64,000 nt of DNA, from contig NZ_CP036264.1 in assembly GCF_008035925.1 (NCBI RefSeq), positions 7,907,641 to 7,971,640 on the forward strand, in the 5' to 3' direction. The notes below the pieces were generated by a model, which worked only from the letters and a program-made list of their open reading frames with translations, searched no databases and had not been told where the DNA came from. Positions 9,769 through 19,742 of this stretch are shown here, piece by piece. The translations under genes were made by a program, and so were the position numbers. This DNA is from Stieleria maiorica. Its GTDB lineage: Bacteria; Planctomycetota; Planctomycetia; Pirellulales; Pirellulaceae. Numbering within the stretch: the stretch's first letter is position 1; the number at the start of each line of letters is the position of its first letter.

Positions 9769-10449
9769 TTAGACAGTTGACGGTGGTGGAACATCGACGG
9801 GCTTTGAATTGTCGCTAGGTGGTAGAGACGGCGAGCTTGGGTCAAACGACGACGGTGGGGGACCGTCCATCCGAATCGAATCATCCTGTTGTGGTTGTTC
9901 ACGGCGGAAGCCCTGTTGCGGCTGATAGTCTCTTACTGAATTGCGAGGCAACGATGGCGGTGCGAGGTAACCTCGATCAGATGGTGCAACGTGACGACTG
10001 GGAAGTTGACGATCATGAGCGTGGCCATCGTGTGAATGTTCGCTGTAGCTATCTCCGGTGTGTGAGTGGGCTTCGCCGGGCGATGACAAGCCAAAACCGG
10101 GTTGGTATTCGTCGGTCAACAGGTTCGAATACGTTCGGCCACGTTGAAGTGGACAACCAATCGGTTCGCTGCAGATGGGGTCATTTCCGTAAGGACACGC
10201 AGCCTCAGCGTAAATGGGAATCGCATGATGCCGACTCAGGGCTGTGGTCGGATAAGCGGTGCGGCCATACTCATAGTAGTCGCCGTGGCCGTAATGATGT
10301 CGGTGGCCATGATCATGGTGGCTGTAGGAATGGCCGTAAGCGTTGCCGCCGTGGAGGTCTCCATACAGGTATTGGGCTGACGCGGGAGTTGCGATGCAGC
10401 CGGAAAGTGCCAACACGGATAAAGTTGCCAGCGTGGTCGTGCGAAACAT
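9769..10449 (-). CDS. His-rich exported protein with Pro-rich tail
   Basis: A 226-residue protein. The signal peptide includes ALSGC, so it may be a lipoprotein; ATPASA further on also allows signal peptidase I cleavage. His/Gly/Tyr-rich segments follow (SHHDHGHRHHYGHGDY and a second HSHDGHAHD block), then a long Pro/Ser/Gln-rich tail ending VPPPSTV. Low complexity prevents a family call; a periplasmic or surface metal sponge is inferred. ATG 10449 is chosen because it starts the signal peptide and has AGGAT upstream. It is transcribed against the P-type ATPase gene, with which it converges. Confidence 0.68.
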   Translation of the reverse strand: MFRTTTLATLSVLALSGCIATPASAQYLYGDLHGGNAYGHSYSHHDHGHRHHYGHGDYYEYGRTAYPTTALSRHHAIPIYAEAACPYGNDPICSEPIGCPLQRGRTYSNLLTDEYQPGFGLSSPGEAHSHTGDSYSEHSHDGHAHDRQLPSRHVAPSDRGYLAPPSLPRNSVRDYQPQQGFRREQPQQDDSIRMDGPPPSSFDPSSPSLPPSDNSKPVDVPPPSTV

Positions 10450-10548
10450 GGTTTGATCCTGTTGGCTTGGTTGATATGCCGTCAAAGGCGAGCCGTCGAG
10501 ATTCCGACGACTCACGGAGTTAGAATTGGAGAACGTGTGAGCAGCCGA

Positions 10549-10899
10549 TTAGTGATGTCCGCCGACGCCTATGACGTGAAAGCGTCCAATATCAACATGC
10601 AGGCCACCGTGCTGATGACCGCTGTACGATCGGTGGCGGGGAGCATATCTCTGCTGAAACCGAGGCTGATAGCCATACCCATTGCCGTATCCGTAGGACT
10701 GGCCACCGTAGTATCCCCCATAACCGTAGTTGGAATACGCCGAGCGACCATAGCCGCTGTGGCCGTGAGCGTAACCGTGCCCGCCGTGGTGACCATGATG
10801 AACTCCGTGGCCACCGTGATGCCAGTCACCGGCTTCCGAGGTCGAGGCAATGAGACTGAATCCGACAACAAGTGCCACAAAAGTGAGAAGACGCGTCAT
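10549..10899 (-). CDS. Small His/Gly/Tyr-rich exported protein
   Basis: A 116-residue protein with a clean signal peptide (about 1-23, cleavage after SEA) followed by HHGGHGVHHGHHGGHG-type repeats and a Gly/Tyr-rich middle. AAGGATC precedes ATG 10899. It is similar in style to the His-rich protein just downstream on the same strand (stop to start about 100 bases) and may be its partner. His-rich low-complexity exported proteins of this kind commonly chelate Ni, Zn or Cu; which metal cannot be told here. Confidence 0.65.
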   Translation of the reverse strand: MTRLLTFVALVVGFSLIASTSEAGDWHHGGHGVHHGHHGGHGYAHGHSGYGRSAYSNYGYGGYYGGQSYGYGNGYGYQPRFQQRYAPRHRSYSGHQHGGLHVDIGRFHVIGVGGHH

Positions 10900-11259
10900 G
10901 GGGCTGATCCTTCGTGGGAGGTTGAGAGCGTAGATGCGGTCGGGCCGCGATTGCCTCAAGTTGCACGGCGTGTGCCAAACGGAAAATACAGGCGATTTCT
11001 GCCGAAGCTGGGACTGAGGCGCACTCGCATTGACAACAGCCCGTGTCAACCTGATGACGATTCAGTTGTTGCCAAGTGTGTTGCTAGCGGAAAAGCTTTG
11101 CCGATTATTCCGGTGAAGCCGTCCCTCCAATCAGAACGGGTGATTCGTCCCGCATAGGTCGATAATCCTGAAGAACCGTTGCTGTCTGACAAAGTAAACC
11201 ATCCTTTCGATGTCTCACAGCGGATTCCAAACAGAACCTTCACCGACAAGGAAGTCCCG

Positions 11260-11670
11260 GTGTTTCTCCGTATTGCCACATCAACGCTCTTGGCTGCACT
11301 GCTGATTCTTCAGTCAGTTGTGCCATGCTGTGCCATCAGCAAACTGCTGGCAGGCGGCGGTAGTCCGGAATCTGTGGCAACACACGTATCTCATCCTTGT
11401 TCTTGTTGCCCGCATTCACAATCGCAGCAGGAAAAGGTTCCTTCGGACGATGGCCATTCACCGGATGGCAAGTGTCCATACTGTGGCGGTCTGCTTTTTC
11501 ATTCGGGTTTGAATGATGCGGCACCGATATCCGAAGGCCATTTGGTTCTAGCGTTCCTCGGTGATGCACCCAAGCACGTGAGCGAGCAAGCTCCCCTCTT
11601 CCCTCAATTACTTCGGCGACAGGTTATTGGGCAACCATTTCTGAACATCGGTATGCGTCTTCTGATCTAG
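11260..11670 (+). CDS. Small Cys/His-containing exported protein
   Basis: A 136-residue protein with an N-terminal hydrophobic signal (about 5-23) ending near VVPCCAI, then CSCCPHS and CPYCGG, then a Cys-free C-terminal half. GTG 11260 is preferred because AAGGAAG lies just upstream; the in-frame ATG at 11179 would add 27 polar residues before the signal peptide. It precedes a TolC gene on the same strand. It resembles the other small Cys-patch exported proteins of this cluster in layout rather than in alignable sequence. Function unknown, probably metal binding. Confidence 0.55.
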   Translation: MFLRIATSTLLAALLILQSVVPCCAISKLLAGGGSPESVATHVSHPCSCCPHSQSQQEKVPSDDGHSPDGKCPYCGGLLFHSGLNDAAPISEGHLVLAFLGDAPKHVSEQAPLFPQLLRRQVIGQPFLNIGMRLLI

Positions 11671-11730
11671 CCGTCTTCCGCGACTGGAAGTCCGTGCCTG
11701 TTCAGAATGTTTGATTCACCGCCCTCAGAG

Positions 11731-13248
11731 ATGATTGCCATGTGTTTTCCGCAACGATTCCTCCTGCTCGCTTTGACGGCCTTACCGCTGGTCAGCATTG
11801 GCTGTTCCACTTCTCGACAGCATCTGGCCCAGCGTGATTCGTCTACAACGCGAATCCGTCAAGCCGAACCGTCGCCCGGCACGGTTGCATCACCTGAATC
11901 CTGCGAAGTACCGGAAGTTCTGACCGTTGCTTTTCGCGATGATGAGGCGGATGAAGTAACTGGCGATTTGGTTGATTCCGCGATTCAGCTTGCTGTTCCC
12001 GTTGAAGTTGGAGGGTTCGCAATGGGTGAATCCGGCTTGACGCTCGAAGCCATTGAACGGTTGGCATTGGCGAACAATCCCGCCATTCAGCAGGCGATTG
12101 CGGCATCGGCGCGAGCCGGTGGCATACGAACTCAGGTTGGACTCAAGCCAAATCCGACGATTGGCTACTTCGGCGAAGAAATTGGCAACGACGGAGCGGG
12201 AGGACTCCACGGAGCATTTGTCTCGCAGACATTTGTTCGCGGTGACAAACTCGCATGGAATCGTCAGGTTCACGGACACGATGTGAACGCGATGAACTGG
12301 CAGATTGAAACGCAGCGACAACGAGTTCTCACGGACATTCGGCTTGCCTTCTACGATGCATTGGCTGCTCAGAAACGCCTGCAACTCGCTAGGGACTTTC
12401 GCAGCGTTGCCAAAGAAGGAGTGACAGTTTCGGACGAACGAGTTAATGCAAAGATCGGTACAAGGCCCGATGTGTTGCAATCCGAAATCCAACTCAACGA
12501 AGTTGATCTTTCCATTCAGCAGGCTGAATTTGAATTGTCAGCGGCTTTGAACGAGCTGGCGGCGTTGGCGGGAGTTCCCGATCTTGGAACCACAGCATTG
12601 ATTGGAGACTTGGACGTCGCAGTCAATGCGCGCGACGCGGAAACTGAGTTTGCACAGATTGTGGCAATGAGTCCGCAGTTGGCGGCTGCTCAGGCTCGGG
12701 TTGATCGGGCGCGAGCGAACATCCAGCGTCAGCAGGTGCAGCCGATTCCGAACGTGACAGCAAATCTTGGGGCGGGTGGGGATGACGGGACTGGAAATGC
12801 ATTTGCCAATGTTCAGTTGAGTCTTCCTGTTCCGGTCCACAACAAGAATCAGGGCAACATTCGAGCCGCTCAGGCCGAGTACTGTGCCGCTACGCAAAAC
12901 GTACAGCGAATTCGTCAGAGCATTCGCCGCGATCTGGCTCAAGTCATGCGGGAATACAACATTGCCCAAGCCACAGTTCAGCAGTACGAGAATTCGATTC
13001 TTCCCAAAGCAGACGAAACGTTGAAGCTGATGCAGGAAGCCAGGGACGCCGGAGAATTCGACTTCCTGCGTGTGCTGACGGCGCGACGAGCCTACTTCGA
13101 TGCAAACCTGAAGTACGTGGCTGCGATGGGCCGACTGGCTCAGGCGAATGCAAAGATCGACGGGTTACTGCTGACTGGCGGACTGTCGAATGTCGTGACT
13201 TACAGCGTTGGAGACGACCTACGAGGTCAGGCTTTGAGTGGTCAGTAG
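11731..13248 (+). CDS. TolC/CusC-family outer-membrane efflux channel
   Basis: About 505 residues, an outer-membrane factor completing RND or other tripartite export. The N-terminal signal has a lipobox-like SIGC, so the protein is probably lipidated as CusC is. Two repeated helical OEP domains follow; [10 protein letters not shown] near the start of the first is a typical signature. Starts at 11707, 11731 and 11740 are all possible; 11731 is a compromise. It sits between set-1 and set-2 pumps and is the only channel on this strand, so it may serve both. Confidence 0.85.
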   Translation: MIAMCFPQRFLLLALTALPLVSIGCSTSRQHLAQRDSSTTRIRQAEPSPGTVASPESCEVPEVLTVAFRDDEADEVTGDLVDSAIQLAVPVEVGGFAMGESGLTLEAIERLALANNPAIQQAIAASARAGGIRTQVGLKPNPTIGYFGEEIGNDGAGGLHGAFVSQTFVRGDKLAWNRQVHGHDVNAMNWQIETQRQRVLTDIRLAFYDALAAQKRLQLARDFRSVAKEGVTVSDERVNAKIGTRPDVLQSEIQLNEVDLSIQQAEFELSAALNELAALAGVPDLGTTALIGDLDVAVNARDAETEFAQIVAMSPQLAAAQARVDRARANIQRQQVQPIPNVTANLGAGGDDGTGNAFANVQLSLPVPVHNKNQGNIRAAQAEYCAATQNVQRIRQSIRRDLAQVMREYNIAQATVQQYENSILPKADETLKLMQEARDAGEFDFLRVLTARRAYFDANLKYVAAMGRLAQANAKIDGLLLTGGLSNVVTYSVGDDLRGQALSGQ

Positions 13249-13267
13249 AGTGTCGAACGGACGACAC

Positions 13268-13294
13268 TTACAATCAAAGTGAATACTTTACAAT
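13268..13294. promoter_or_regulatory. Direct repeat TTACAAT x2, spaced two helical turns
   Basis: TTACAAT occurs at 13268-13274 and again at 13288-13294, starts exactly 20 bases apart, in an AT-rich stretch upstream of the second efflux operon. Same-face repeats like this often bind a dimeric regulator. No regulator is identified and no promoter hexamers are convincing, so this is a candidate only. Confidence 0.25.
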
Positions 13295-13484
13295 TTTCGT
13301 AGCTGAGACCGATTGCGATTTCCACAGCGTTTTTGGGTACTAAGAGACCAATTTGGATTCGGCACACGACTTGCAAGATGATTTAGCCAAGGTGAATCAC
13401 TGTAGACCGTCACCGAAATAACCGATAAAACTCCCACCGGCGGGACCATTGCGCCCGCAATTCAGAGAATCAAGCCTCAAGCCC

Positions 13485-13961
13485 ATGTTTCACAGCATCA
13501 TCACCATCCTGACGACGGCAGCGGTTGCGTTACACGCAATGCTGGGATGCTGTGCGCACCATGATCATTCATGCTGCGAAACTCACGGGTTGACGGCAGT
13601 GATTCATCAGTCTGGCGAGCACTGTCACGATCACGATTTGCACGGACACGAGCATCATCACCACGGTGACGCCGACTCATCCAGCGAAGACACTGAGAAC
13701 GACTGCGGCCATCAGCAGAAGCATGACGGTGGTCAGCCTCACGGATGCGATGAGGGAGATTGCAGCTTCACTTCGGTGCTGCGAACAAGCGATCTTGAAC
13801 TAATGCTGACGTTCTCGATGTGGTGCCAAAGTCTCTTCGATGTGGCTCACACCGACGCAATGGACAGTTTGGTTGCGTTGAACTTGGCAGCCGAATCGCC
13901 ACCCGATCCGCTCTCCGACTCGGGTACTGCACGCGCCATTTCTCAGGTCTGGCGGCTGTAA
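13485..13961 (+). CDS. Small Cys/His-rich exported protein
   Basis: A 158-residue protein with a signal peptide (about 1-20), MLGCCAHHDHSCC just after it, then long H-D-H and Cys patches to about residue 100 (including HGHEHHHHGD and CGHQQKHDGG) and a less unusual hydrophobic C-terminal third. ATG 13485 opens the signal peptide; an upstream TTG is less likely. It lies ahead of the second adaptor-pump pair on the same strand. Probably exported and metal-binding; no named family recognised. Confidence 0.62.
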   Translation: MFHSIITILTTAAVALHAMLGCCAHHDHSCCETHGLTAVIHQSGEHCHDHDLHGHEHHHHGDADSSSEDTENDCGHQQKHDGGQPHGCDEGDCSFTSVLRTSDLELMLTFSMWCQSLFDVAHTDAMDSLVALNLAAESPPDPLSDSGTARAISQVWRL

Positions 13962-14173
13962 CAGCACGCGACCAAGGCTTTCACCGGCTCCGGCACGTGA
14001 CGACCAGTGGCTCTCCACGCCGCTGACGCACTCGTCTCGTTGCCAATGCCGGATGCTCTCTTTGCCTTGGTCTGATCCCCCGCGATTGATTGATCGCTTT
14101 CCGCTGCGCTTGTCTCAGGCATGAGGCATGTCGCACGCAGGTTGGATGATTCCCGTGTGCTGGATATTGAACA

Positions 14174-15673
14174 ATGAAGATACGTTTTCCCAAAATCCCA
14201 ATGAAGTGGGTCTGGATCGCCGGACTCCTGATCGTTGCCGTTGTCGGCGGTGCGACGTGGAGCCGCTGGTTTCCCGCAGCGACATCGTGGGTCGATAGCA
14301 CTGTGACCGCGTTTCGTGGCGGCGGTGAATCCGGCACTGAGGCGGCTCACGCAGAGGAAGACCCGCATGCCGGGCATGACCACGGTGCCCACGAGGGACA
14401 CAGCGAAGACACATCGCTGGAGCTGTCAGACCAAGCTCTGCGAAACATCGGTTTGTCTGACAAGACGATTCAACCAATCAGGTTGGAGACGTTTCGCAGG
14501 TCGATCACCGTTCCTGCACTCGTCGTCGAACGCCCCGGTCGCACGCGGGTGCAGGTGGCAACACCGATGACCGGCGTTGTCACTCACGTTCACGCTGTTC
14601 AGGGAGAAGCTGTCGAACCGGGAACGCTGCTCTTTCAGATTCGCCTGACGCATGAAGACCTCGTGAACGCACAAACCGAATTTGTTAAGACTCTGGGCGA
14701 ACTGGAAGTAGAAGAGAAAGAGATTGATCGACTTCAAAGCGTCACACGCAGCGGTGCCGTTGCCGGGAAACTGTTGCTAGATCGCGAATACGCTCGTGAT
14801 AAGCTGACTGCCTTGCTACGTGCCCAACGGGAAGCTCTGCGGCTACACGGACTCTCGGACAAGCAAGTTGATCAAATTGCCAACGAACGTCGACTGTTGC
14901 GTGAGTTGCAGATTTTCGCTCCGTCCATTGACGGTCACGGTGACGAGGAACTCAAGCTCACGCAAACATTCATCAGTCAAGCCAATTACCAGCAACCAAC
15001 ACAACAACGAGAACCCGAAGTTCACGCGGGTCCTCTGATTCTCCAGCAGCTAGATGTTCACAAAGGTCAATCGGTCAACGCGGGTGAGACACTCTGCATC
15101 CTGACGGACTACGACGAATTGTTCATCGAAGGCATGGCGTTTGAACAGGATGTGAGCCAGCTTCGACAGGCGTCCGAGAAAGACTGGACCATCGATGCGA
15201 TCTTCCAACAACCGGGTGAGGGAACGCAGGTGGTCGAAGGTCTGAAGATCGCCTATCTCGCGAATACGGTGGATACCGATTCGCGAACGCTGCACTTCTA
15301 CGTTCGCTTGCCCAATGAAGTTACCAAGGACCGTCGTGAACAGGGTAATCGCTATGTCGAATGGAAATATCTGCCCGGGCAACGATTGCAGTTGCGAGTT
15401 CCGGTTGAGCAATGGCCGGACCAGATTGTGTTGCCGGTTGATGCCGTCGCTCGCGAAGGAGCCGAGTCGTTTGTCTTTCAGCAGAACGGCGATCATTTCG
15501 ATCGCGTTCCGGTGCATGTGAAGTACCGCGATCAGTATTCAGCGGTGATTGACAACGACGGTTCGTTGTTTCCGGGTGATGTAGTGGCACTTCGTGGTGC
15601 TCACCAGATGCAAATGGCCCTCAAGAACAAGGCTGGTGGTGGAGTTGATCCACACGCCGGTCACAACCACTAA
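14174..15673 (+). CDS. HME-RND efflux periplasmic adaptor (set 2)
   Basis: A 499-residue membrane-fusion protein. A single membrane anchor (about 11-28) precedes a His/Asp/Glu-rich insert (about 58-80, with HAGHDHGAHEGH), then the adaptor body: barrel-sandwich around TPMTGVVTHV, a coiled-coil hairpin of about 100 residues, the second lipoyl half and the beta-barrel. The C-terminus DPHAGHNH repeats the His theme. The pump gene begins 12 bases after its stop, so it is certainly an operon partner. It differs from the set-1 adaptor in lacking the WC-HGVPE segment. Confidence 0.9.
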   Translation: MKIRFPKIPMKWVWIAGLLIVAVVGGATWSRWFPAATSWVDSTVTAFRGGGESGTEAAHAEEDPHAGHDHGAHEGHSEDTSLELSDQALRNIGLSDKTIQPIRLETFRRSITVPALVVERPGRTRVQVATPMTGVVTHVHAVQGEAVEPGTLLFQIRLTHEDLVNAQTEFVKTLGELEVEEKEIDRLQSVTRSGAVAGKLLLDREYARDKLTALLRAQREALRLHGLSDKQVDQIANERRLLRELQIFAPSIDGHGDEELKLTQTFISQANYQQPTQQREPEVHAGPLILQQLDVHKGQSVNAGETLCILTDYDELFIEGMAFEQDVSQLRQASEKDWTIDAIFQQPGEGTQVVEGLKIAYLANTVDTDSRTLHFYVRLPNEVTKDRREQGNRYVEWKYLPGQRLQLRVPVEQWPDQIVLPVDAVAREGAESFVFQQNGDHFDRVPVHVKYRDQYSAVIDNDGSLFPGDVVALRGAHQMQMALKNKAGGGVDPHAGHNH

Positions 15674-15684
15674 GGGGCCACATC

Positions 15685-18600
15685 ATGCTAAACGCAATTA
15701 TTCGATTCGCACTGAGACAGCGTTTGCTTGTCATTGCTGTTGCCCTGCTCCTTGTTGGTTATGGCACGTGGCAGGCAACGCAGTCACAGATTGACGTTTT
15801 CCCGGACCTCAACCGTCCCCGTGTGGTCATCATGACCGAAGCACCGGGGCTGGCACCGGAGGAAGTCGAAACGCTGATCACGTTTCCCATTGAGACCACG
15901 ATGAACGGCGCGAATGGTGTTCAGGCTGTTCGCAGTTCATCGGGCGTCGGGATTTCGGTGATCTACGTCGAGTTCGATTGGGGAACCGACATCTACAACG
16001 ACCGGCAGATCGTCAACGAGCGGCTGCAACTTGTTCAGGAGCGGATGCCGGATGGTGTGAAACCAACCCTGGCACCGATCTCGTCCATCATGGGCCAGAT
16101 TCTGATGCTCGGCATGTGGAGCGACGACAGGGAAACCGAACCACTTGAACTGCGAACACTTGGCGATTGGGTTGTGCGGCAACGACTGCTGACGATCCCC
16201 GGCGTGTCGCAAGTGTTCACGATGGGGGGAGGTCGAAAGCAGTTTCAGGTTTTGGTCGATCCAGATGCGATGCTGCGTTACGGGGTGACGCTGCACGAGG
16301 TCAAAGAGGCTGTTCAGAACAGCAACGAGAATGCAACTGGCGGCTATCTCGATGAACAGGGGCCGAATGAACTGTTGGTCCGGGCGTTGGGCCGAGTCAA
16401 GTCGATTGGAGACTTGCAGAAGGTCGTCGTCACAATGCGTGAAGGCCGACCCATCGCGTTGGCTCAGATTGCTCGCGTCGTAGAAGGCCCGCAAGTCAAA
16501 CGCGGCGACAGTTCTGCGTTCGTTCGAGGCAATGAAGGCAACTTCTCCGGTGGTCCGGCGGTCATCCTCACCATCAACAAACAGCCGGGAGCTGACACGC
16601 GGCGTGTGACAGATGATGTTATGGCCGCGATCGACGAACTGCGACCATCGCTGCCAAGTGATTTGCGAATTGAACCACTCTATACGCAGAAGTCGTTTAT
16701 TGACCGAGCGATTGAAAACGTCGTCGAAGCATTGCGAGACGGCGGCATCCTCGTCGTCATTATCTTGTTTCTGTTTCTGATGAATTTTCGCACGACATTC
16801 ATCACCTTGACGGCGATTCCGCTGTCACTGCTGATGTCGATCATCGTGTTCTCGTTCTTCGGCCTCTCAATCAACACGATGACGCTCGGTGGTTTCGCGG
16901 TTGCCATTGGGGAACTGGTCGATGACGCCATCGTCGATGTCGAAAACATCTTCCGGCGACTCAAGGAAAACCGAAGTCGAACGAATCCAAAGAGCCCGCT
17001 GCTGGTTGTGTTTCAGGCCAGTGTCGAAATTCGCAACTCGATCGTCTTCGGCACAATGATCGTGATTCTGGTGTTCGTTCCGCTGTTCGCACTGTCGGGA
17101 ATGGAAGGCCGTTTATTTGCTCCGCTCGGTGTTGCCTACATCGTCTCGATTGTCTCTTCATTGTTGGTGTCGCTTACGGTGACTCCCGTGTTGTCGTACT
17201 GGCTGCTGGGAAGTCGCAAACTCACCGCACATGAAAAAGACGGCTTCGTGCTTCGAGGAGTCAAATGGGTCGGTAACAAAGTCATTCGATTTAGCCTGTT
17301 GTTTCCTCGATTCAATCTGGCTGTGACCGCAGTCCTCGTTGCATTGGCAGCGTTGTTCGTCTTCAGACTCGAACGCGACTTCCTGCCGCCTTTCAACGAG
17401 GGCGCTGTGCAACTGAATGTCGTGCTCCCACCGGGCACATCGCTCGAAACCTCCAACGATATTGCTGGGCGAGTAGAGAATCGACTCAAGCAAATCGAGG
17501 ACATCGAGCAGTTCGTTCGCCGAACGGGAAGAGCGGAACTTGATGAACATGCCGAAGGCGTGAACATGAGCGAGTTCATTCTGGAACTGGATCCTGAGTC
17601 ACCTCGATCACGGGAAGAACAACTCGAAGAAATTCGCGAAGCGATGGCTGATATTCCGGGCATCGTGACGGCTGTGGAACAGCCCTTGGCTCACTTGATC
17701 TCACACATGCTTTCCGGTGTGAAAGCACAGATTGGGATGAAGATTTACGGTGACGATCTGGATACTCTGCGTCGCAAAGCGGAGGAAATGAAGTCGGCTA
17801 TGCAATCAGTGCCGGGCGTAAAGGACTTGCTCGTTGAACCACAGGTCACCATCCCACAGCTTCGCATCGAGCTGGACCGCGATCAGTTGTTGCAATATGG
17901 ACTGACTGCGGTGGAGGTCAACGAGTTCATCGAAACGGCGATGAACGGACAAGTTGTTTCGGAAGTTTTGATTGGACAGCGCACCTTCGATCTACTGATT
18001 CGTCTGGATGAAGATTACCGCGAGAACCTTCAGTCGTTGCGACGGCTGACAATCGACCTTAAAGACGGTGGAAAACTTCCTTTGGAGTCGGTGGCGACAA
18101 TCTATGAGTCGGGCGGACCGAACACTGTCAATCGTGAAAATGTGCGTCGTCGCATAGTTTTGCAATGCAACGTGTCGGAACGCGGCGTAGTGGACGTCGT
18201 GCAGGACATTCAAAAACGCGTGCGCCCGGTCGTCGAATCGCTTCCGCCCGGATATTTCGTCGAGTACAGCGGTCAGTTTGAAAGTCAGCAATCGGCATCA
18301 CGAATCATCGGAGCATTGTTCGCCGTCTCGATGATCGGCGTGTTCCTCGTGCTGTTCACCATGTTCCGCTCCATCAATCTGTCTTTGCAGGTGATGATGG
18401 CTTTACCAATGGCGTTCATTGGCTCAGTTATTGCACTGGTCGTCACCGGTCAAACACTGACGGTGGCCGCGATGGTTGGCTTTATCTCGCTGGCGGGTAT
18501 CGCGACGCGGAATGGCATTCTGTTGCTCAATCACTATCTGCATCTGGTCAAGTACGAAGGCGAAAGCTGGACCAAAGAAATGATCGTCCGTGCGGGACTG

Positions 18601-18939
18601 GAACGTCTGGCTCCTGTATTGATGACAGCACTTACGACCGGCATCGGACTGGTACCGCTGGTGCTGGCGGCAGGCGAACCGGGCAAGGAAATCCTTTATC
18701 CAGTGGCCACGGTCATTCTTGGCGGACTCATTAGTTCCACGCTGCTCGACTTCTTCGTGCATCCGGCTTTGTTCTGGCTGATTGGTCTGAATGAAGCCGA
18801 ACGGGTCGTCAACGAATCGAATACGGAAGTTGCTCTCGTCGAGGAAGCTGAGGAACCGCACTTCACCAATGAATCAAATCCCACTTCGTCCGGGACGACG
18901 GAGAACACTGAACCTGTTACCGCTTCTGCTGCCCAATGA
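15685..18939 (+). CDS. HME-RND heavy-metal efflux pump (set 2)
   Basis: A 1084-residue RND pump of full family length. The TM4 motif is GELVDDAIVDVEN, unlike the DFG-type motif of sets 1 and 3, so it belongs to another HME subgroup and probably moves another metal. The large periplasmic loops and twelve membrane segments are complete. AAGGGG precedes the ATG. The C-terminus has an acidic 45-residue cytoplasmic tail. It overlaps no neighbour; the duplicated His-rich protein follows within 40 bases. Confidence 0.92.
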   Translation: MLNAIIRFALRQRLLVIAVALLLVGYGTWQATQSQIDVFPDLNRPRVVIMTEAPGLAPEEVETLITFPIETTMNGANGVQAVRSSSGVGISVIYVEFDWGTDIYNDRQIVNERLQLVQERMPDGVKPTLAPISSIMGQILMLGMWSDDRETEPLELRTLGDWVVRQRLLTIPGVSQVFTMGGGRKQFQVLVDPDAMLRYGVTLHEVKEAVQNSNENATGGYLDEQGPNELLVRALGRVKSIGDLQKVVVTMREGRPIALAQIARVVEGPQVKRGDSSAFVRGNEGNFSGGPAVILTINKQPGADTRRVTDDVMAAIDELRPSLPSDLRIEPLYTQKSFIDRAIENVVEALRDGGILVVIILFLFLMNFRTTFITLTAIPLSLLMSIIVFSFFGLSINTMTLGGFAVAIGELVDDAIVDVENIFRRLKENRSRTNPKSPLLVVFQASVEIRNSIVFGTMIVILVFVPLFALSGMEGRLFAPLGVAYIVSIVSSLLVSLTVTPVLSYWLLGSRKLTAHEKDGFVLRGVKWVGNKVIRFSLLFPRFNLAVTAVLVALAALFVFRLERDFLPPFNEGAVQLNVVLPPGTSLETSNDIAGRVENRLKQIEDIEQFVRRTGRAELDEHAEGVNMSEFILELDPESPRSREEQLEEIREAMADIPGIVTAVEQPLAHLISHMLSGVKAQIGMKIYGDDLDTLRRKAEEMKSAMQSVPGVKDLLVEPQVTIPQLRIELDRDQLLQYGLTAVEVNEFIETAMNGQVVSEVLIGQRTFDLLIRLDEDYRENLQSLRRLTIDLKDGGKLPLESVATIYESGGPNTVNRENVRRRIVLQCNVSERGVVDVVQDIQKRVRPVVESLPPGYFVEYSGQFESQQSASRIIGALFAVSMIGVFLVLFTMFRSINLSLQVMMALPMAFIGSVIALVVTGQTLTVAAMVGFISLAGIATRNGILLLNHYLHLVKYEGESWTKEMIVRAGLERLAPVLMTALTTGIGLVPLVLAAGEPGKEILYPVATVILGGLISSTLLDFFVHPALFWLIGLNEAERVVNESNTEVALVEEAEEPHFTNESNPTSSGTTENTEPVTASAAQ

Positions 18940-18976
18940 CGGGGAACAGTCGGTGAATCTCTTGAAGGAGAGAACG

Positions 18977-19651
18977 ATGTTGAACTTTACCAAAACCGTC
19001 GTCTGCTGTTTGGCAGTCGTAGCTCTGTCGAGTGTGTCAGAAGCAGGCGAGGCGATCGCCTACCGCCTGAGCAAGACGAAGGAAATGCACTTTGATGATG
19101 GACGCAAGGCCGAACAGCACTTGGCGGCTGTCAAAAAGCTCGGATGCGAAGCCCGTATGGACTCGCACGGCGGTCACACGGATGTCATTTATCGCTCTGC
19201 TAAATGGCAGGTCATGGAAGTTGCCAACGACAAGCTGGTTCACCAGTGGGAAGACTGGTTGAAGAAAGCCGGGTTCGAGACGGTCCACGGCCACGCTGCC
19301 GATCACGGTTCGGGGCATGACGCTCACGATGGTCACGATCTTTCCGGCCATGACCATGCCGGACACAGTCACGAAGGGCACAGCCACAGTCCCGGCAAAG
19401 CGGAAGAAGTCTCCTACGTGATGCAGAACTGGAAAACGATTCACTCGCAAGACGCCACTCAGATGTCTGAACTAGTCGCGTTAATGAAAGGCCTCGGCTG
19501 CGAAGTGCGAACCGAAGACCACGGAGGTCACAAAGATGTCAGTGTCCGTTGTCCACAGTGGAAACACGTCGAAGTCGCATCCCACGAAGCTGCCGCAGGC
19601 TGGCAGGACTGGCTGCGAAAAAACGGCTTCGAGACACGTCACGAACACTGA
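18977..19651 (+). CDS. Exported protein with two copies of a 70-residue domain and a His-rich linker
   Basis: A 224-residue protein with a signal peptide (about 1-22), domain copy 1 (about 24-98), a His-rich linker (about 100-140) and domain copy 2 (about 145-224). Both copies share LGCE-A/V-R, HGGH-x-DV and WxDWLxKxGFET, so the gene arose by internal duplication. GAAGGAGA lies 8 bases before ATG 18977. The conserved HGGH with one Cys per repeat suggests a metal site. The gene directly follows the set-2 pump, so a periplasmic accessory role is likely. Domain family not recognised. Confidence 0.72.
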   Translation: MLNFTKTVVCCLAVVALSSVSEAGEAIAYRLSKTKEMHFDDGRKAEQHLAAVKKLGCEARMDSHGGHTDVIYRSAKWQVMEVANDKLVHQWEDWLKKAGFETVHGHAADHGSGHDAHDGHDLSGHDHAGHSHEGHSHSPGKAEEVSYVMQNWKTIHSQDATQMSELVALMKGLGCEVRTEDHGGHKDVSVRCPQWKHVEVASHEAAAGWQDWLRKNGFETRHEH

Positions 19652-19742
19652 TCAATACAACAACCAACACGGCTGGCAGTCGCCCAAATACGTTCAATCG
19701 GTTGCCAGGCTCTATTCACCACAACCCCCACCGGAGAATTCG

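Noticed and set aside
10102-11157. Plus-strand frames opposite the His-rich genes
   Set aside because: They are shadows of His/Gly-rich codons; the minus-strand frames have signal peptides and ribosome sites.
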